DNA from: Stenotrophomonas maltophilia
GTDB taxonomy: Bacteria > Pseudomonadota > Gammaproteobacteria > Xanthomonadales > Xanthomonadaceae
DNA length: 48,868 nucleotides
NCBI GenBank assembly: GCA_002387845.1
Contig: DGLB01000077.1
Coordinates: forward strand, 1 to 48,868
Direction: 5' to 3'
The translations under genes and the position numbers were made by a program. This document shows, piece by piece, positions 17,888-25,719 of this stretch. Position 1 is the stretch's first letter, and the number at the start of each line of letters is the position of its first letter. The notes beneath the pieces were generated by a model, which was given only the letters and a program-made list of their open reading frames with translations, was not told where the DNA came from and did no database searches.

Positions 17888-18552
17888 GTACCGACCTGCG
17901 CCGCCACCCGCACTTCATCAGCCTGGAAGGCGGCGAGGGCGCGGGCAAAACCACCGCGCTCAACGCCATCCGGCAGGCGCTGGAAGCACACGGCCACACC
18001 GTGCTGCTCACCCGCGAGCCCGGCGGCACGCCGCTGGCCGAGCGCATCCGCGCGCTGGTGCTGACCCCCGACCCCGAGATCGCCGCCGAGCCGCTGAGCG
18101 CCGAGGCCGAGCTGCTGCTGGTGTTCGCCGGCCGCGCCCAGCACGTGCGCCAGGTTGTGCAGCCGGCACTGGCCCAGGGCACCTATGTGCTCAGCGACCG
18201 CTTCACCGATTCCAGCTACGCCTACCAAGGCGGCGGGCGCGGGCTCGACCCGGATCTGATCGCCGAGCTGGAGCGCCGCACCGTTGGCCTGCAGCCCGGC
18301 CTGACCCTGCTGCTCGACGTGGATGTGGCCGTGGGCCGTGCCCGCGCCAGCGGCCGTGACGAAGGCCCGGACCGTATCGAGCGCGAGCAGGACGACTTCT
18401 TCCAGCGCGTGCGTAACGTGTTCCGCCAGCGCGCCGCTGCCGAGCCGGAGCGCTTCCGCGTCATCGACGCCAGCCAGGACCAGGCCGGCGTCGCCGCCCA
18501 GGTGGTGGCCGCCATCGATGCTTACCTGGACAAGGAGGGCGGCAATGGCTGA
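17884..18552 (+). CDS. tmk: Thymidylate kinase
   Basis: The 222-residue protein has a P-loop GGEGAGKTT (16-24), the TREPGGTPLAERIR substrate motif, DRFTDSSYAYQGGGRG, and the LID region SGRDEGPDRIE. It phosphorylates dTMP to dTDP. It overlaps mltG by four bases at its start and holB by eight bases at its end. Confidence 0.97.
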   Translation: MSTDLRRHPHFISLEGGEGAGKTTALNAIRQALEAHGHTVLLTREPGGTPLAERIRALVLTPDPEIAAEPLSAEAELLLVFAGRAQHVRQVVQPALAQGTYVLSDRFTDSSYAYQGGGRGLDPDLIAELERRTVGLQPGLTLLLDVDVAVGRARASGRDEGPDRIEREQDDFFQRVRNVFRQRAAAEPERFRVIDASQDQAGVAAQVVAAIDAYLDKEGGNG

Positions 18553-19498
18553 GTTCTCCCCCTGGCAGCAGCGCGCCTATGACCAGACCGTGGCCGCGCT
18601 CGACGCCGGTCGCCTTGGCCATGGCCTGCTGATCTGCGGCCCGGCCGGCCTGGGCAAGGCCGAGGTGGCCCTGCAGCTGGCCAAGCACGTGCTGGAGCGC
18701 GGCGAGCCCGCCGCCGCCCAGCGCGCTGCCCAGCTGATCGCCGCCGGCACCCATCCGGACCTGCAGCAGGTGTCGTTCATTCCGAACAAGACCGGCGACA
18801 AGCTGCGCACCGAGATCGTGATCGAGCAGGTCCGCGAGATCTCGCAGAAGCTGGCCCTCACTCCGCAGTACGGCGTGGCCCAGGTGGTCATCGTGGACCC
18901 GGCCGACGCCATCAACCGTGCCGCCTGCAACGCGCTGCTGAAGACCCTGGAAGAGCCCCAGCCCGGGCGCTACCTGTGGCTGATCAGCAGCGACCCTGCG
19001 CGCCTGCCCGCCACCGTGCGCAGCCGCTGCCAGCGCCTGGAATTCAAGCTGCCGCCGCGCGAGGAAGCGCTGGCCTGGCTGCAGGCCCAGGGCCACAGCG
19101 AAGCCAGCGCCCGCGAGGCGCTGGACGCCGCCCGCGGCCACCCCGGGCTGGCCGATGACTGGCTGAAGAACGACGGCCTGACCCTGCGCCGGCAGGTCGC
19201 CAGCGACCTGGAAGCCCTGGTCGCCGGGCGCAGCAGCGCGGTGGAACTGGCCCAGCGCTGGTGCGCGGACGAACACGCCGCCCTGCGCCTGCGCTTCGCC
19301 GCCGACCTCGCATTGACCCAGGCCAGCGGTGGTGGCTTGACCGATGCGGAGCGATTGCACAAGCTGGGGGCCTGGTTCGACGCCGCCAACCGTACCCGCG
19401 ATCTGCTGCGCACTACCGTGCGCGCCGACCTGGCGGTGGTGGAATTGTTGTTGGCCTGGAACAAGGTCAACGAGCGGCACGCAAAGGGGAATAGATAA
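18545..19498 (+). CDS. holB: DNA polymerase III subunit delta prime
   Basis: ATG 18545 gives 317 residues (MAEFSPWQQRAYDQ). It carries a clamp-loader AAA+ fold with CGPAGLGKAE (31-40), and in the middle NALLKTLEEPQPGRYLWLISS, the signature shared by delta-prime and gamma/tau. The C-terminal part is more divergent, as usual. It joins the clamp loader with the dnaX product from the start of the window. The stop abuts the ATG of the PilZ gene. Confidence 0.95.
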   Translation: MAEFSPWQQRAYDQTVAALDAGRLGHGLLICGPAGLGKAEVALQLAKHVLERGEPAAAQRAAQLIAAGTHPDLQQVSFIPNKTGDKLRTEIVIEQVREISQKLALTPQYGVAQVVIVDPADAINRAACNALLKTLEEPQPGRYLWLISSDPARLPATVRSRCQRLEFKLPPREEALAWLQAQGHSEASAREALDAARGHPGLADDWLKNDGLTLRRQVASDLEALVAGRSSAVELAQRWCADEHAALRLRFAADLALTQASGGGLTDAERLHKLGAWFDAANRTRDLLRTTVRADLAVVELLLAWNKVNERHAKGNR

Positions 19499-19852
19499 AT
19501 GAGCGCCACCAACGCCCGCCAGGGCATCCTGTCGCTGGCCGTCAAGGACAAGGCGTCGCTGTACAGCGCCTACATGCCGTTCATCAAGAACGGCGGCATC
19601 TTCGTGCCCACGCCCAAGCGTTACTTCCTGGGCGACGAGGTCTTCCTGCTGCTGACGCTGCCGGACAGCAGCGAGCGCCTGCCCGTGGCCGGCAAAGTGG
19701 TGTGGGTGACCCCGGCCGGGGCCCAGGGCAACCGCGCCGCCGGCATCGGCGTGCAGCTGGCCGACGGCCAGGAAGGCGAGAACGTGCGCAACAAGATCGA
19801 GACCGCGCTGGCCGGCACGCTGAACTCGGACAAGCCCACGCACACGATGTGA
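19499..19852 (+). CDS. pilZ: PilZ domain protein (type IV pilus-associated)
   Basis: The 117-residue protein has the layout of the original PilZ: GILSLAVKDKASLYSAYMPFIKNGGIFVPT, then VAGKVVWVTP and AAGIGVQL. The N-terminal RxxxR c-di-GMP motif is missing, as in canonical PilZ, which works by binding the PilB ATPase. Position after holB is conserved in Pseudomonas and Xanthomonas. In those genomes tatD commonly follows; here a tRNA and accessory DNA follow. Confidence 0.93.
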   Translation: MSATNARQGILSLAVKDKASLYSAYMPFIKNGGIFVPTPKRYFLGDEVFLLLTLPDSSERLPVAGKVVWVTPAGAQGNRAAGIGVQLADGQEGENVRNKIETALAGTLNSDKPTHTM

Positions 19853-19871
19853 AGGCGAGTGTAAAAAAGCG

Positions 19872-19899
19872 TTGACGACCTCGAAATCCGCCCTATAAT
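19872..19899 (+). promoter_or_regulatory. Sigma-70 promoter of tRNA-Val
   Basis: TTGACG (19872-19877) and a perfect TATAAT (19894-19899) with a 16-bp spacer, 20 bp before the mature tRNA 5' end. Confidence 0.85.
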
Positions 19900-19919
19900 G
19901 AGCGGCTCAGCAACACACC

Positions 19920-19994
19920 GGGCGGTTAGCTCAGCGGTAGAGCATTGCCTTCACACGGCAAGGGTCACAGGTTCGATCCCTGTACCGCCCACCA
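19920..19994 (+). tRNA. tRNA-Val (anticodon CAC)
   Basis: A full cloverleaf can be folded: acceptor stem GGGCGGT / ACCGCCC (7 bp), anticodon stem TTGCC / GGCAA with loop TTCACAC (anticodon CAC at 19952-19954, reading GUG), T-arm CAGGTTCGATCCCTG, and an encoded CCA end. It marks the junction between core and lower-GC accessory DNA. I saw no second copy of its 3' end in the window, so an attachment site is not demonstrated. Confidence 0.96.
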
Positions 19995-20010
19995 TGTTGC
20001 GGAAACTAAG

Positions 20011-20038
20011 AAAGCCGACCCATTGGGTCGGCTTTTTT
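20011..20038 (+). terminator. Terminator of tRNA-Val
   Basis: Stem AAGCCGACCC / GGGTCGGCTT with a short ATT loop, followed by six T. Confidence 0.9.
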
Positions 20039-20186
20039 GCTTTTGTCCTCCCTTCGCCGGATGGTGGTCGTTCGATCTTCGCAAAGGTTGGACAGTTGTG
20101 CGCCGGCAGCAGACTCGATGTGTCCTGAATCGACGCTAGTATGTATGCCTGTCAGAACACGCATCGATACTTAGGAGAAAGGCACC

Positions 20187-21092
20187 ATGGCCGGTAGATC
20201 GATCCGCATCTTCCTCGTTGATGGCACTCCTTCTGGGGTTAGGACGGCAGAACTTGGTTTATCTACTATCAAAGCGTTAGCTGTTCCGCGAGCATCGCTT
20301 CCGTCAGTCGCGTCTCGAGCGGAAGTCAGAAAAACCGGCGTCTATGTGCTGATCGGACCTGATCCAGATTCCCCAGGGCAGAAGATAATCTACATAGGCG
20401 AGGCGGATACGCTAATCAAGCGAGTCTCTGATCACAATCGCGACATTGACAAGGACTTTTGGGAGGAGTGCGTCTTCTTCGTTTCTAAAGATGAGAATCT
20501 CACCAAGGCCCACGGGAGATATGTCGAAGCGCGTTTGATCTCGCTCGCGCTAAGCGCAAAGCGTGCGAAAGTTTCTAATGGAACGGTGCCATCTGAGGAG
20601 GGCCGACTGCCGGAGGCGGATGCAGTTGAGATGGAAGAGTTCATTGGGCAGGCACGAGTTCTACTCGGCTCCCTTGGCTATGACCTTTTTGAGCCTTCAG
20701 CCAAGGCGACGGCGGGTCAGTCTGATCGTGTGCCCGAAGATGGAGTAGTACTCCTGCAGTACGCCGGAGATGGTTATCGCGCCAAAGCAGTCCTGGATCA
20801 AGATGCAGGGCAGTTCACAGTTGTATCAGGATCAAAGTCGAGGAGGGCGGAGGCTCCATCTCTGCAACCCACCTACAAAACACTGAGAAACCAGCTTCAG
20901 AAAAGCGGAGTTCTTGTTCCGTTGGATGATATGTCTTATGAGTTTTCTCAGGACTATTCATTTAGCTCCCCCACGGCAGCAGCTCAGGTCGTATCCGGAA
21001 TCACCGTCAACGGACGCATTGCCTGGCGCGTGCTCGGCACCAATCAGACTTTCGCTGAATGGGAGGACGCTCAACTCGGCTCATCGGACTGA
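20187..21092 (+). CDS. GIY-YIG nuclease family protein with DUF4357-like C-terminus
   Basis: The protein has 301 residues. The GIY-YIG core is visible: GVY (51-53), YIG (69-71), Arg79 in IKRVSDH and a probable catalytic Glu114 in YVEARLI. The C-terminal 40 residues (FSSPTAAAQVV...VNGRIAW) match the DUF4357 pattern. AGGAGAAAGGCACC precedes the ATG. Base use is clearly more AT-rich than in the core genes, and it is the first gene after tRNA-Val, so it is probably acquired. DNA cleavage or repair is plausible; the role is unknown. Confidence 0.8.
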   Translation: MAGRSIRIFLVDGTPSGVRTAELGLSTIKALAVPRASLPSVASRAEVRKTGVYVLIGPDPDSPGQKIIYIGEADTLIKRVSDHNRDIDKDFWEECVFFVSKDENLTKAHGRYVEARLISLALSAKRAKVSNGTVPSEEGRLPEADAVEMEEFIGQARVLLGSLGYDLFEPSAKATAGQSDRVPEDGVVLLQYAGDGYRAKAVLDQDAGQFTVVSGSKSRRAEAPSLQPTYKTLRNQLQKSGVLVPLDDMSYEFSQDYSFSSPTAAAQVVSGITVNGRIAWRVLGTNQTFAEWEDAQLGSSD

Positions 21093-21148
21093 GTGAGTCA
21101 AATCTGGTTAATCAAGTGCCTGTGATGTAACACTTTTACGGGGAAGAG

Positions 21149-22330
21149 ATGAAGAAGTTCTGGGGCATAGTTACGGGCAAATCGTTCATGGCACTGCTCG
21201 CACTGGTGGGCTTTGGATTGGCAATTTACACGGCATTCTTCTACGAGAGAAAGCCACATTTGGTGTTCTCCGCCTCTACTCCCACGAAAGTATTCGATGT
21301 CCATCAGCCGATTGGTGGTCTTGAAATAAGCTATGGCGGTGAGAATCTCCGTGGTGGAAGGAGTAATCTGTGGGTGATGTCGGTAACCTTGCGTAATGAA
21401 GGAAATGCAGAAGTTGGAATGGGTGATTATGACGCTAGGGAGCTGCTGGGCATACGTGTACTGGATGGCCAGCTCTTAGAGCAGCCCGCGGTTCAATCTG
21501 AAAGCAAATACATCCTAAGGAACGTCGGGCTTGTTCGCAGTGCGAACGATGTTCGTTTCTCTCCGTTCATAATTGAGCCAGGTGAGTCTGTGACGCTTAG
21601 CTTGCTCATCCTTGGTAGCGATACGGTCCGACCAAAGATTGCTGCAACGGGAAGGGTTGCTGGTGCTTCTGAAGTGGAGGTGCGTAGCGCCGATTCCGGT
21701 GTTCAATCTGGAATAATTAAGGATGCATTCTATGCCGAGCGCTGGTGGATTCAGCTCATTCGCATCCTCGCTTACTCGCTGCTATTTGTTCTTTTGATGG
21801 CAGCGCTTGCTGTTGCTTCGACGCTGGCGGTTGCGCCGCTTGAGAAGGCGCGTGAGAAAAGGAAAAGAGCGGATCGAAGAGAAAAGGTTGACGGATTTAG
21901 GCTCGGAGATTCCCTGTCCGCAGAAGAGAGGTCTTTGGCGGGCCTGTACCTGGAAGGTGGGATGTCAGCCCTTGGTGAGGCAAATCGCACAATTCTAAGA
22001 CTGCTCGAGCGGCAAAAGGTAATTGAGGATCTGACCTCAGGGCTGGGTGCCGAGCGGTTCAAGGAGATTGCCGCTGATTACTTTTCTCTATCCTGGGCGA
22101 TGCGTGAAGGTGTTGATGACTTGGAGAAGGGCGGACTCATTGGTCTTCAGGAAATGGAAGTCGCGCAGTTGCGTGCGCTTCTTGATGTGATAGAAAAGCT
22201 CCGCGCGCATTTTGATCCTGCCTTTGATTTGAATGAAGATCATGGGGTTTTTAGGGTGTTCACGATGGATGGTGGTAAGCGAAGTTACAGGCTTGATCGA
22301 AAGCGTAATGGCGAGATCATGATGGACTAA
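21149..22330 (+). CDS. Two-TM membrane protein of unknown function
   Basis: I do not recognise this 393-residue protein. TM1 spans residues 13-31 and TM2 203-228. The 170 residues between are beta-rich (LWVMSVTLRNEGNAEVG, FIIEPGESVTLSLLI) and probably extracytoplasmic. The C-terminal 160 residues begin with a very basic stretch (EKAREKRKRADRREK) and contain helical segments ending in a small beta region. GGGGAAGAG precedes the ATG. It is low-GC, lies 56 bp after the GIY-YIG gene and may share its transcript. Confidence 0.65.
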   Translation: MKKFWGIVTGKSFMALLALVGFGLAIYTAFFYERKPHLVFSASTPTKVFDVHQPIGGLEISYGGENLRGGRSNLWVMSVTLRNEGNAEVGMGDYDARELLGIRVLDGQLLEQPAVQSESKYILRNVGLVRSANDVRFSPFIIEPGESVTLSLLILGSDTVRPKIAATGRVAGASEVEVRSADSGVQSGIIKDAFYAERWWIQLIRILAYSLLFVLLMAALAVASTLAVAPLEKAREKRKRADRREKVDGFRLGDSLSAEERSLAGLYLEGGMSALGEANRTILRLLERQKVIEDLTSGLGAERFKEIAADYFSLSWAMREGVDDLEKGGLIGLQEMEVAQLRALLDVIEKLRAHFDPAFDLNEDHGVFRVFTMDGGKRSYRLDRKRNGEIMMD

Positions 22331-22383
22331 TGATCTCGCAGTACTGGAGTGGGCAGGCCGGATTTCAAGCGATCTTAATCCTT

Positions 22384-22417
22384 GGCAGTGAGCGCATTCA
22401 TCGATGCGCTCACTGCC
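22384..22417 (+). repeat. Perfect 14-bp inverted repeat
   Basis: GGCAGTGAGCGCAT and its exact complement are separated by a 6-base loop (TCATCG). It lies 53 bp after the membrane-protein stop. There is no T-run after it, so it is either a factor-assisted terminator or a repeat-family hairpin. Confidence 0.6.
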
Positions 22418-22437
22418 GCCGTCACTCCCCTGTGTGG

Positions 22438-22691
22438 CTAATGATTCGCTTTCATGTTCCGACGGATGATGCAGTCCTCCTTCCATTCGATCGCCATCCG
22501 GCTGCCAACTTTCCAGCCCGCGCGTGCCATCCACATGCCCCGCAGCCAGAGACACGGGATGTTGTAGCTGGCTAGATTTGTTTGCCAGTCGGGTCTTGTC
22601 TTGCGACGACCCGAAGCATCATCGGCTTGGTGAAGTAGAGCCGGCGCTCCATGGGTTTGATGTCGGATTTCTATTTCTTGGAATCCGTCAT
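22438..22691 (-). pseudogene. Decayed SymE-like toxin gene
   Basis: On the minus strand an ATG at 22689-22691 opens MTDSKK, then an in-frame TAG, then KSDIKPMERRLYFTKPM. After a shift of frame, the sequence continues with YNIPCLWLRGMWM and ARAGWKVGSRMAIEWKEDC and stops at 22438. The second part has the SymE-family pattern (P-x-L-x-L-x-G-x-W-x-x-x-A-G-x-x-x-G) of SymE toxins (type I toxin-antitoxin, AbrB-like fold). The stop and frameshift make it a probable pseudogene. Family assignment is from the pattern alone. Confidence 0.5.
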
Positions 22692-22699
22692 GTGTTACC

Positions 22700-23280
22700 T
22701 CGTTGAGTGAAGTCTCCTTCGCCGAAATGACGAGGGGGTCGGGAGGTTGATATCCGCACGGATGACGGCATGACGTATTCCCCGGGCTGTTCTATTTCGC
22801 CACCCTCCCGACGTTTAACGCCTCACTCTTGATCATCCGCGGAGATATCAGCTCCTTGGGGCGCACTCTGCACAACAGATCGTGCGATCCGAAAATCGTA
22901 CTTTTGCAACGATACTGGACGACGGAAGTCCGAGGCCAACGAGGCGACGCAATCGAGCCGGAATCCGGTGCGGTAGCCCCAGTTTCGCGATGCGCGTCAC
23001 GCCCGTTCGCTTCGGCGTCATAGATTCGTCGCGGAGAAGTTGCCATCTGCGACAGCAAGCAAATTTGACGCGATTGGCAACAACTGCGGATGTGGCTCGA
23101 TTTCAGTAGTGCGCGCGGCAGATGAGGTTGGTGCCACTGGCTGCTTTTGCGGACCTCATTGCGGTCTGGACAAGCGGCGGCGTCCCTCCAGTTTGACTGC
23201 GGTGGCGTTGAACGTCCTACACTCCGTTCTCGGCTGACCTTCACCAGAGTGGTGAGCAGTCATGCAAACCCACGGTTCGA
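22700..23280. other. Non-coding or decayed stretch, nothing recognised
   Basis: About 580 bp with only short open frames on both strands, none with a convincing ribosome site or family resemblance. Composition is mixed. It sits between the SymE remnant and the effector remnant and is probably eroded accessory DNA. Confidence 0.5.
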
Positions 23281-23533
23281 AGGAGGTGACGAATTGATGT
23301 CATATCCAGGGCGGTGCGGTTGATCGCCCCCATCGCCTTGTTGGCCGCAAGGTGCGGCGAAGGAAAAGCCACCGGGGCTTGGGAACTTGGGCCGCAAGAT
23401 CAGTCTTAATGAAGGGGATGGCGACCAGGCGAGCGCCGCCCAACTCTGAGCCAATCCGCTGTTCCAGCAGGCGTTGGCGGGACTGGAGAAGCCCGGGCCT
23501 GTAACCGGTATGTATGCGGATGCGGTTGGCTGA
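23281..23533 (+). pseudogene. Decayed X-T4SS effector (XVIPCD remnant) with intact ribosome site
   Basis: A strong AGGAGGTGAC at 23281-23290 precedes ATG 23297. In that frame the sequence reads MSYPGRCG then a stop, and continues in the same frame to ISLNEGDGDQASAAQL, a second stop, and NPLFQQALAGLEKPG followed by MYADAVG and a third stop at 23531. The later part aligns with residues 168-211 of the intact effector at 25720 (SLNDGD, DPLFKQALAGLD, GMYADEAG). It looks like an effector gene that lost its toxin region and its C-terminal end and picked up nonsense mutations. Two lipoprotein genes follow at once. Confidence 0.7.
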
Positions 23534-23591
23534 GGGCAGCTAGCCGACCCATAGGCTAGACTTCCAAGCATCTTCTCCCAGCGAGTAGGTA

Positions 23592-24296
23592 ATGGAGATG
23601 CTTCGCAATGGACGCCGTATCCCCGTGGCCGTGCTGGTTGGCGCGGTGGCGCTTGGAGTCACAGCCTGCGCCCAGCCATCAAGAACCAATAAGGAAGACG
23701 TCATGCAGGACGCAGTATCCGCTGAGATTCAGCGTGAACAGGACAAGGCTGCCGCGATTTCGGATTCCCTTGTACCGGAAGGGGAGGGGACGCCTCCCGA
23801 GTGGAAAGGCTTCCCGGCGTTGAAGCCCGGGCCGGAGCTGAGCTCGGCTGAGCTCGTTGCTCAGGTTCACGGCCTTGCCAAAGGATTGCGCACCTATGCT
23901 GACGCCGATCCAGAGAATGTGGCGCGAGTTCTTGGAATCGCGTTGCCCGCCGACGCTGAAGATCGTAGGCGCGGTGTTTCGGGCAAGGTTGGAAGCAGCA
24001 CTTACGATTGGGCGGTATGGAAGAGATCGCCTTCCGCCGCTGCCCACTCTGTGCAGTTGGTGCTCAGTCCGGCTGAGGCATGCTTGAGCTTCGATGGTTT
24101 GAGCAAGCCGTTTCGCGCGGATGGTTTCACGATGTATGTGCCGACGTATGGTTATGATCGCCGGATTACGTTCTACAAGCCTGTCGATCCGGGGTTGACC
24201 CTGTACGTGGCCGTCACTGTTGACCACCGTGAGGCCCCGATCCGTGCCTGCGTCGTTATGATCGAGCTAGAGCCAAGTGACGAACCATTCCGGTGA
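23592..24296 (+). CDS. Lipoprotein, probable periplasmic immunity protein (paralogue A)
   Basis: The 234-residue product (or 232 from the second ATG at 23598) has a lipoprotein signal with lipobox GVTAC, giving a mature protein that starts CAQPSRTNKEDVMQDA. It is clearly paralogous to the next gene: both contain MQDA, a GPEL segment, QVH-LA, RRRG, TY-WAVWK and LSPAEACL-F. It lies just after the effector remnant. Lipoproteins paired with XVIPCD effectors are the usual immunity proteins (X-Tfi) against periplasm-acting toxins, so I infer that role. No named domain is recognised. Confidence 0.65.
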   Translation: MEMLRNGRRIPVAVLVGAVALGVTACAQPSRTNKEDVMQDAVSAEIQREQDKAAAISDSLVPEGEGTPPEWKGFPALKPGPELSSAELVAQVHGLAKGLRTYADADPENVARVLGIALPADAEDRRRGVSGKVGSSTYDWAVWKRSPSAAAHSVQLVLSPAEACLSFDGLSKPFRADGFTMYVPTYGYDRRITFYKPVDPGLTLYVAVTVDHREAPIRACVVMIELEPSDEPFR

Positions 24297-24333
24297 GCAA
24301 CTCGATCTGAACAATCGCGGAGGGCGCTCCCCA

Positions 24334-25029
24334 ATGAGAAGCAGTAAAAGTGGACGCAACCTGCGCTACGCGGCCATCGGGTCCGCGCTGATCCTCGCGC
24401 TGTCCGCGTGTGCCAAGCCGACACCCACCAGTAATGAGCAGAACATGCAGGATGCGATAGTGACCGATATGCGGGCTGCGCAGGATCAGGCAGCTGCATT
24501 CTCAGATGCTTCAATTCCTACCGATTCCGTACCTGTGCCCGACCAGGGTGACTACCCTGCGCTGGCGAAGGGGCCAGAGCTGACCGCGAATCGTGTAGTG
24601 GAGCAGGTGCATGATCTTGCGAACGCACTCAAATCCCAGGCCGACTTTTCTGCCGATCAGGTTCAGAAGGTGCTGGCAATTGACCTGCCTCCCGATGCGT
24701 CTGCCCGACGCCGAGGAGCACAGGGAGCAATCGGGGAAGGGACGTACGGGTGGGCAGTTTGGAAGCCTGTTCCCACCCGCGAGAGCCATCGAATTGCCTT
24801 GACGCTGAGCCCAGCGGAGGCATGTCTGAACTTTTACGAGATCACGAAGCCGCTGCTGGCGGAAGGATTCCAGCTGTACACGCCGACCTCCGGAGATGAC
24901 GGCCGCATCACTGTCCATAAGAACGTGGCGTCTGGCGCTCTGCTTTACCTTTCGATCACAGTGGAAGATCGAAGCGCACCCACCTGCGCCAGCCGGGTGA
25001 CCTTCGAGATGGAGGCCGGCGATGCTTGA
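24334..25029 (+). CDS. Lipoprotein, probable periplasmic immunity protein (paralogue B)
   Basis: I use ATG 24334 (231 residues, MRSSKSGRNLRYAAIG) because GGAGGG lies 9 bp upstream and the signal peptide starts properly there; an upstream in-frame ATG at 24277 would overlap the previous gene. The lipobox is LALSAC. It shares many blocks with paralogue A in the same order, so the pair arose by tandem duplication, now well diverged. Inferred immunity role from the lipoprotein signal and position upstream of an XVIPCD effector. Confidence 0.65.
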   Translation: MRSSKSGRNLRYAAIGSALILALSACAKPTPTSNEQNMQDAIVTDMRAAQDQAAAFSDASIPTDSVPVPDQGDYPALAKGPELTANRVVEQVHDLANALKSQADFSADQVQKVLAIDLPPDASARRRGAQGAIGEGTYGWAVWKPVPTRESHRIALTLSPAEACLNFYEITKPLLAEGFQLYTPTSGDDGRITVHKNVASGALLYLSITVEDRSAPTCASRVTFEMEAGDA

Positions 25030-25277
25030 TCCACGCATCGAGCGCATGCTGATGGGCCGTTTACGACAGCGATTAGTCTTACGGGGAACGGGGGAACTCG
25101 AGTGCCGGTGCCATGGATCGGGCTAACCCCGCAGGTTTTCGTAGCGTGTCGGAACACGGTTGCCGAGTATGCTTCTCAGTCAGCATTACCTACGTGCGTT
25201 AGTTTGCTGTTTACACTCTGTACTCGGCTCGCCCCCATTGGCGACGGCGAAGTGGTCAGTCACTCAGGGAGTGCGTG

Positions 25278-25706
25278 ATGCGAAGGATGGATATCTATTT
25301 TCGTGCAATGTTGTTGGCTGCATGCACCTGCGTGGTTGCAGGATGCACGGTCGGTGATGTCTTCAGCCCAGAAGCAAAACAGGAAAGAAGAATGAGAGAG
25401 CAAACGCAGGGAATGCTGGACGACATCGTGGCCTCGGGGAAGCCGCAGGGGTTTGAGGAGATTGACGTAAGTGCGAAGGTTGCCGAGCGCTTCCCCGTCG
25501 GGACCAACAAGGCCGCCGTGGTGAAGGCATTCGAGGAGATCAAGGGTGCATTGACCTATGACAAGGCCCCCGACGCTCTGACTGTCAGGTACGACCTGGG
25601 CATGGCAATGTTCGATGTGGACCCCAGAACCATCGTGATGAAGTTCACCTTTGATGCATCCGGTGCGCTGGTTGCCGTTCACGCCGTTCACGTAAAGAAC
25701 CAATAA
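25278..25706 (+). CDS. Small lipoprotein, likely cognate immunity protein of the downstream effector
   Basis: This 142-residue lipoprotein has the lipobox VVAGC; GTG 25275 is an alternative start. After a helical stretch the second half (FPVGTNKAAVVKAFEEI, LTVRYDLGMAMFDVDP, VMKFTFDASGALVAVHAV) resembles the small helix-helix-beta fold of BamE/SmpA or BLIP-like proteins, judged by pattern only. It ends 13 bp before the effector ATG, so the two are almost surely co-transcribed. That makes it the best candidate immunity protein, protecting the periplasm. Confidence 0.7.
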   Translation: MRRMDIYFRAMLLAACTCVVAGCTVGDVFSPEAKQERRMREQTQGMLDDIVASGKPQGFEEIDVSAKVAERFPVGTNKAAVVKAFEEIKGALTYDKAPDALTVRYDLGMAMFDVDPRTIVMKFTFDASGALVAVHAVHVKNQ

Positions 25707-25719
25707 GGGCCGCCACGTC

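Noticed and set aside
22331..23280. Short plus-strand frames in the gap
   Set aside because: No ribosome sites or family likeness, and they overlap the SymE-like remnant or decayed DNA.
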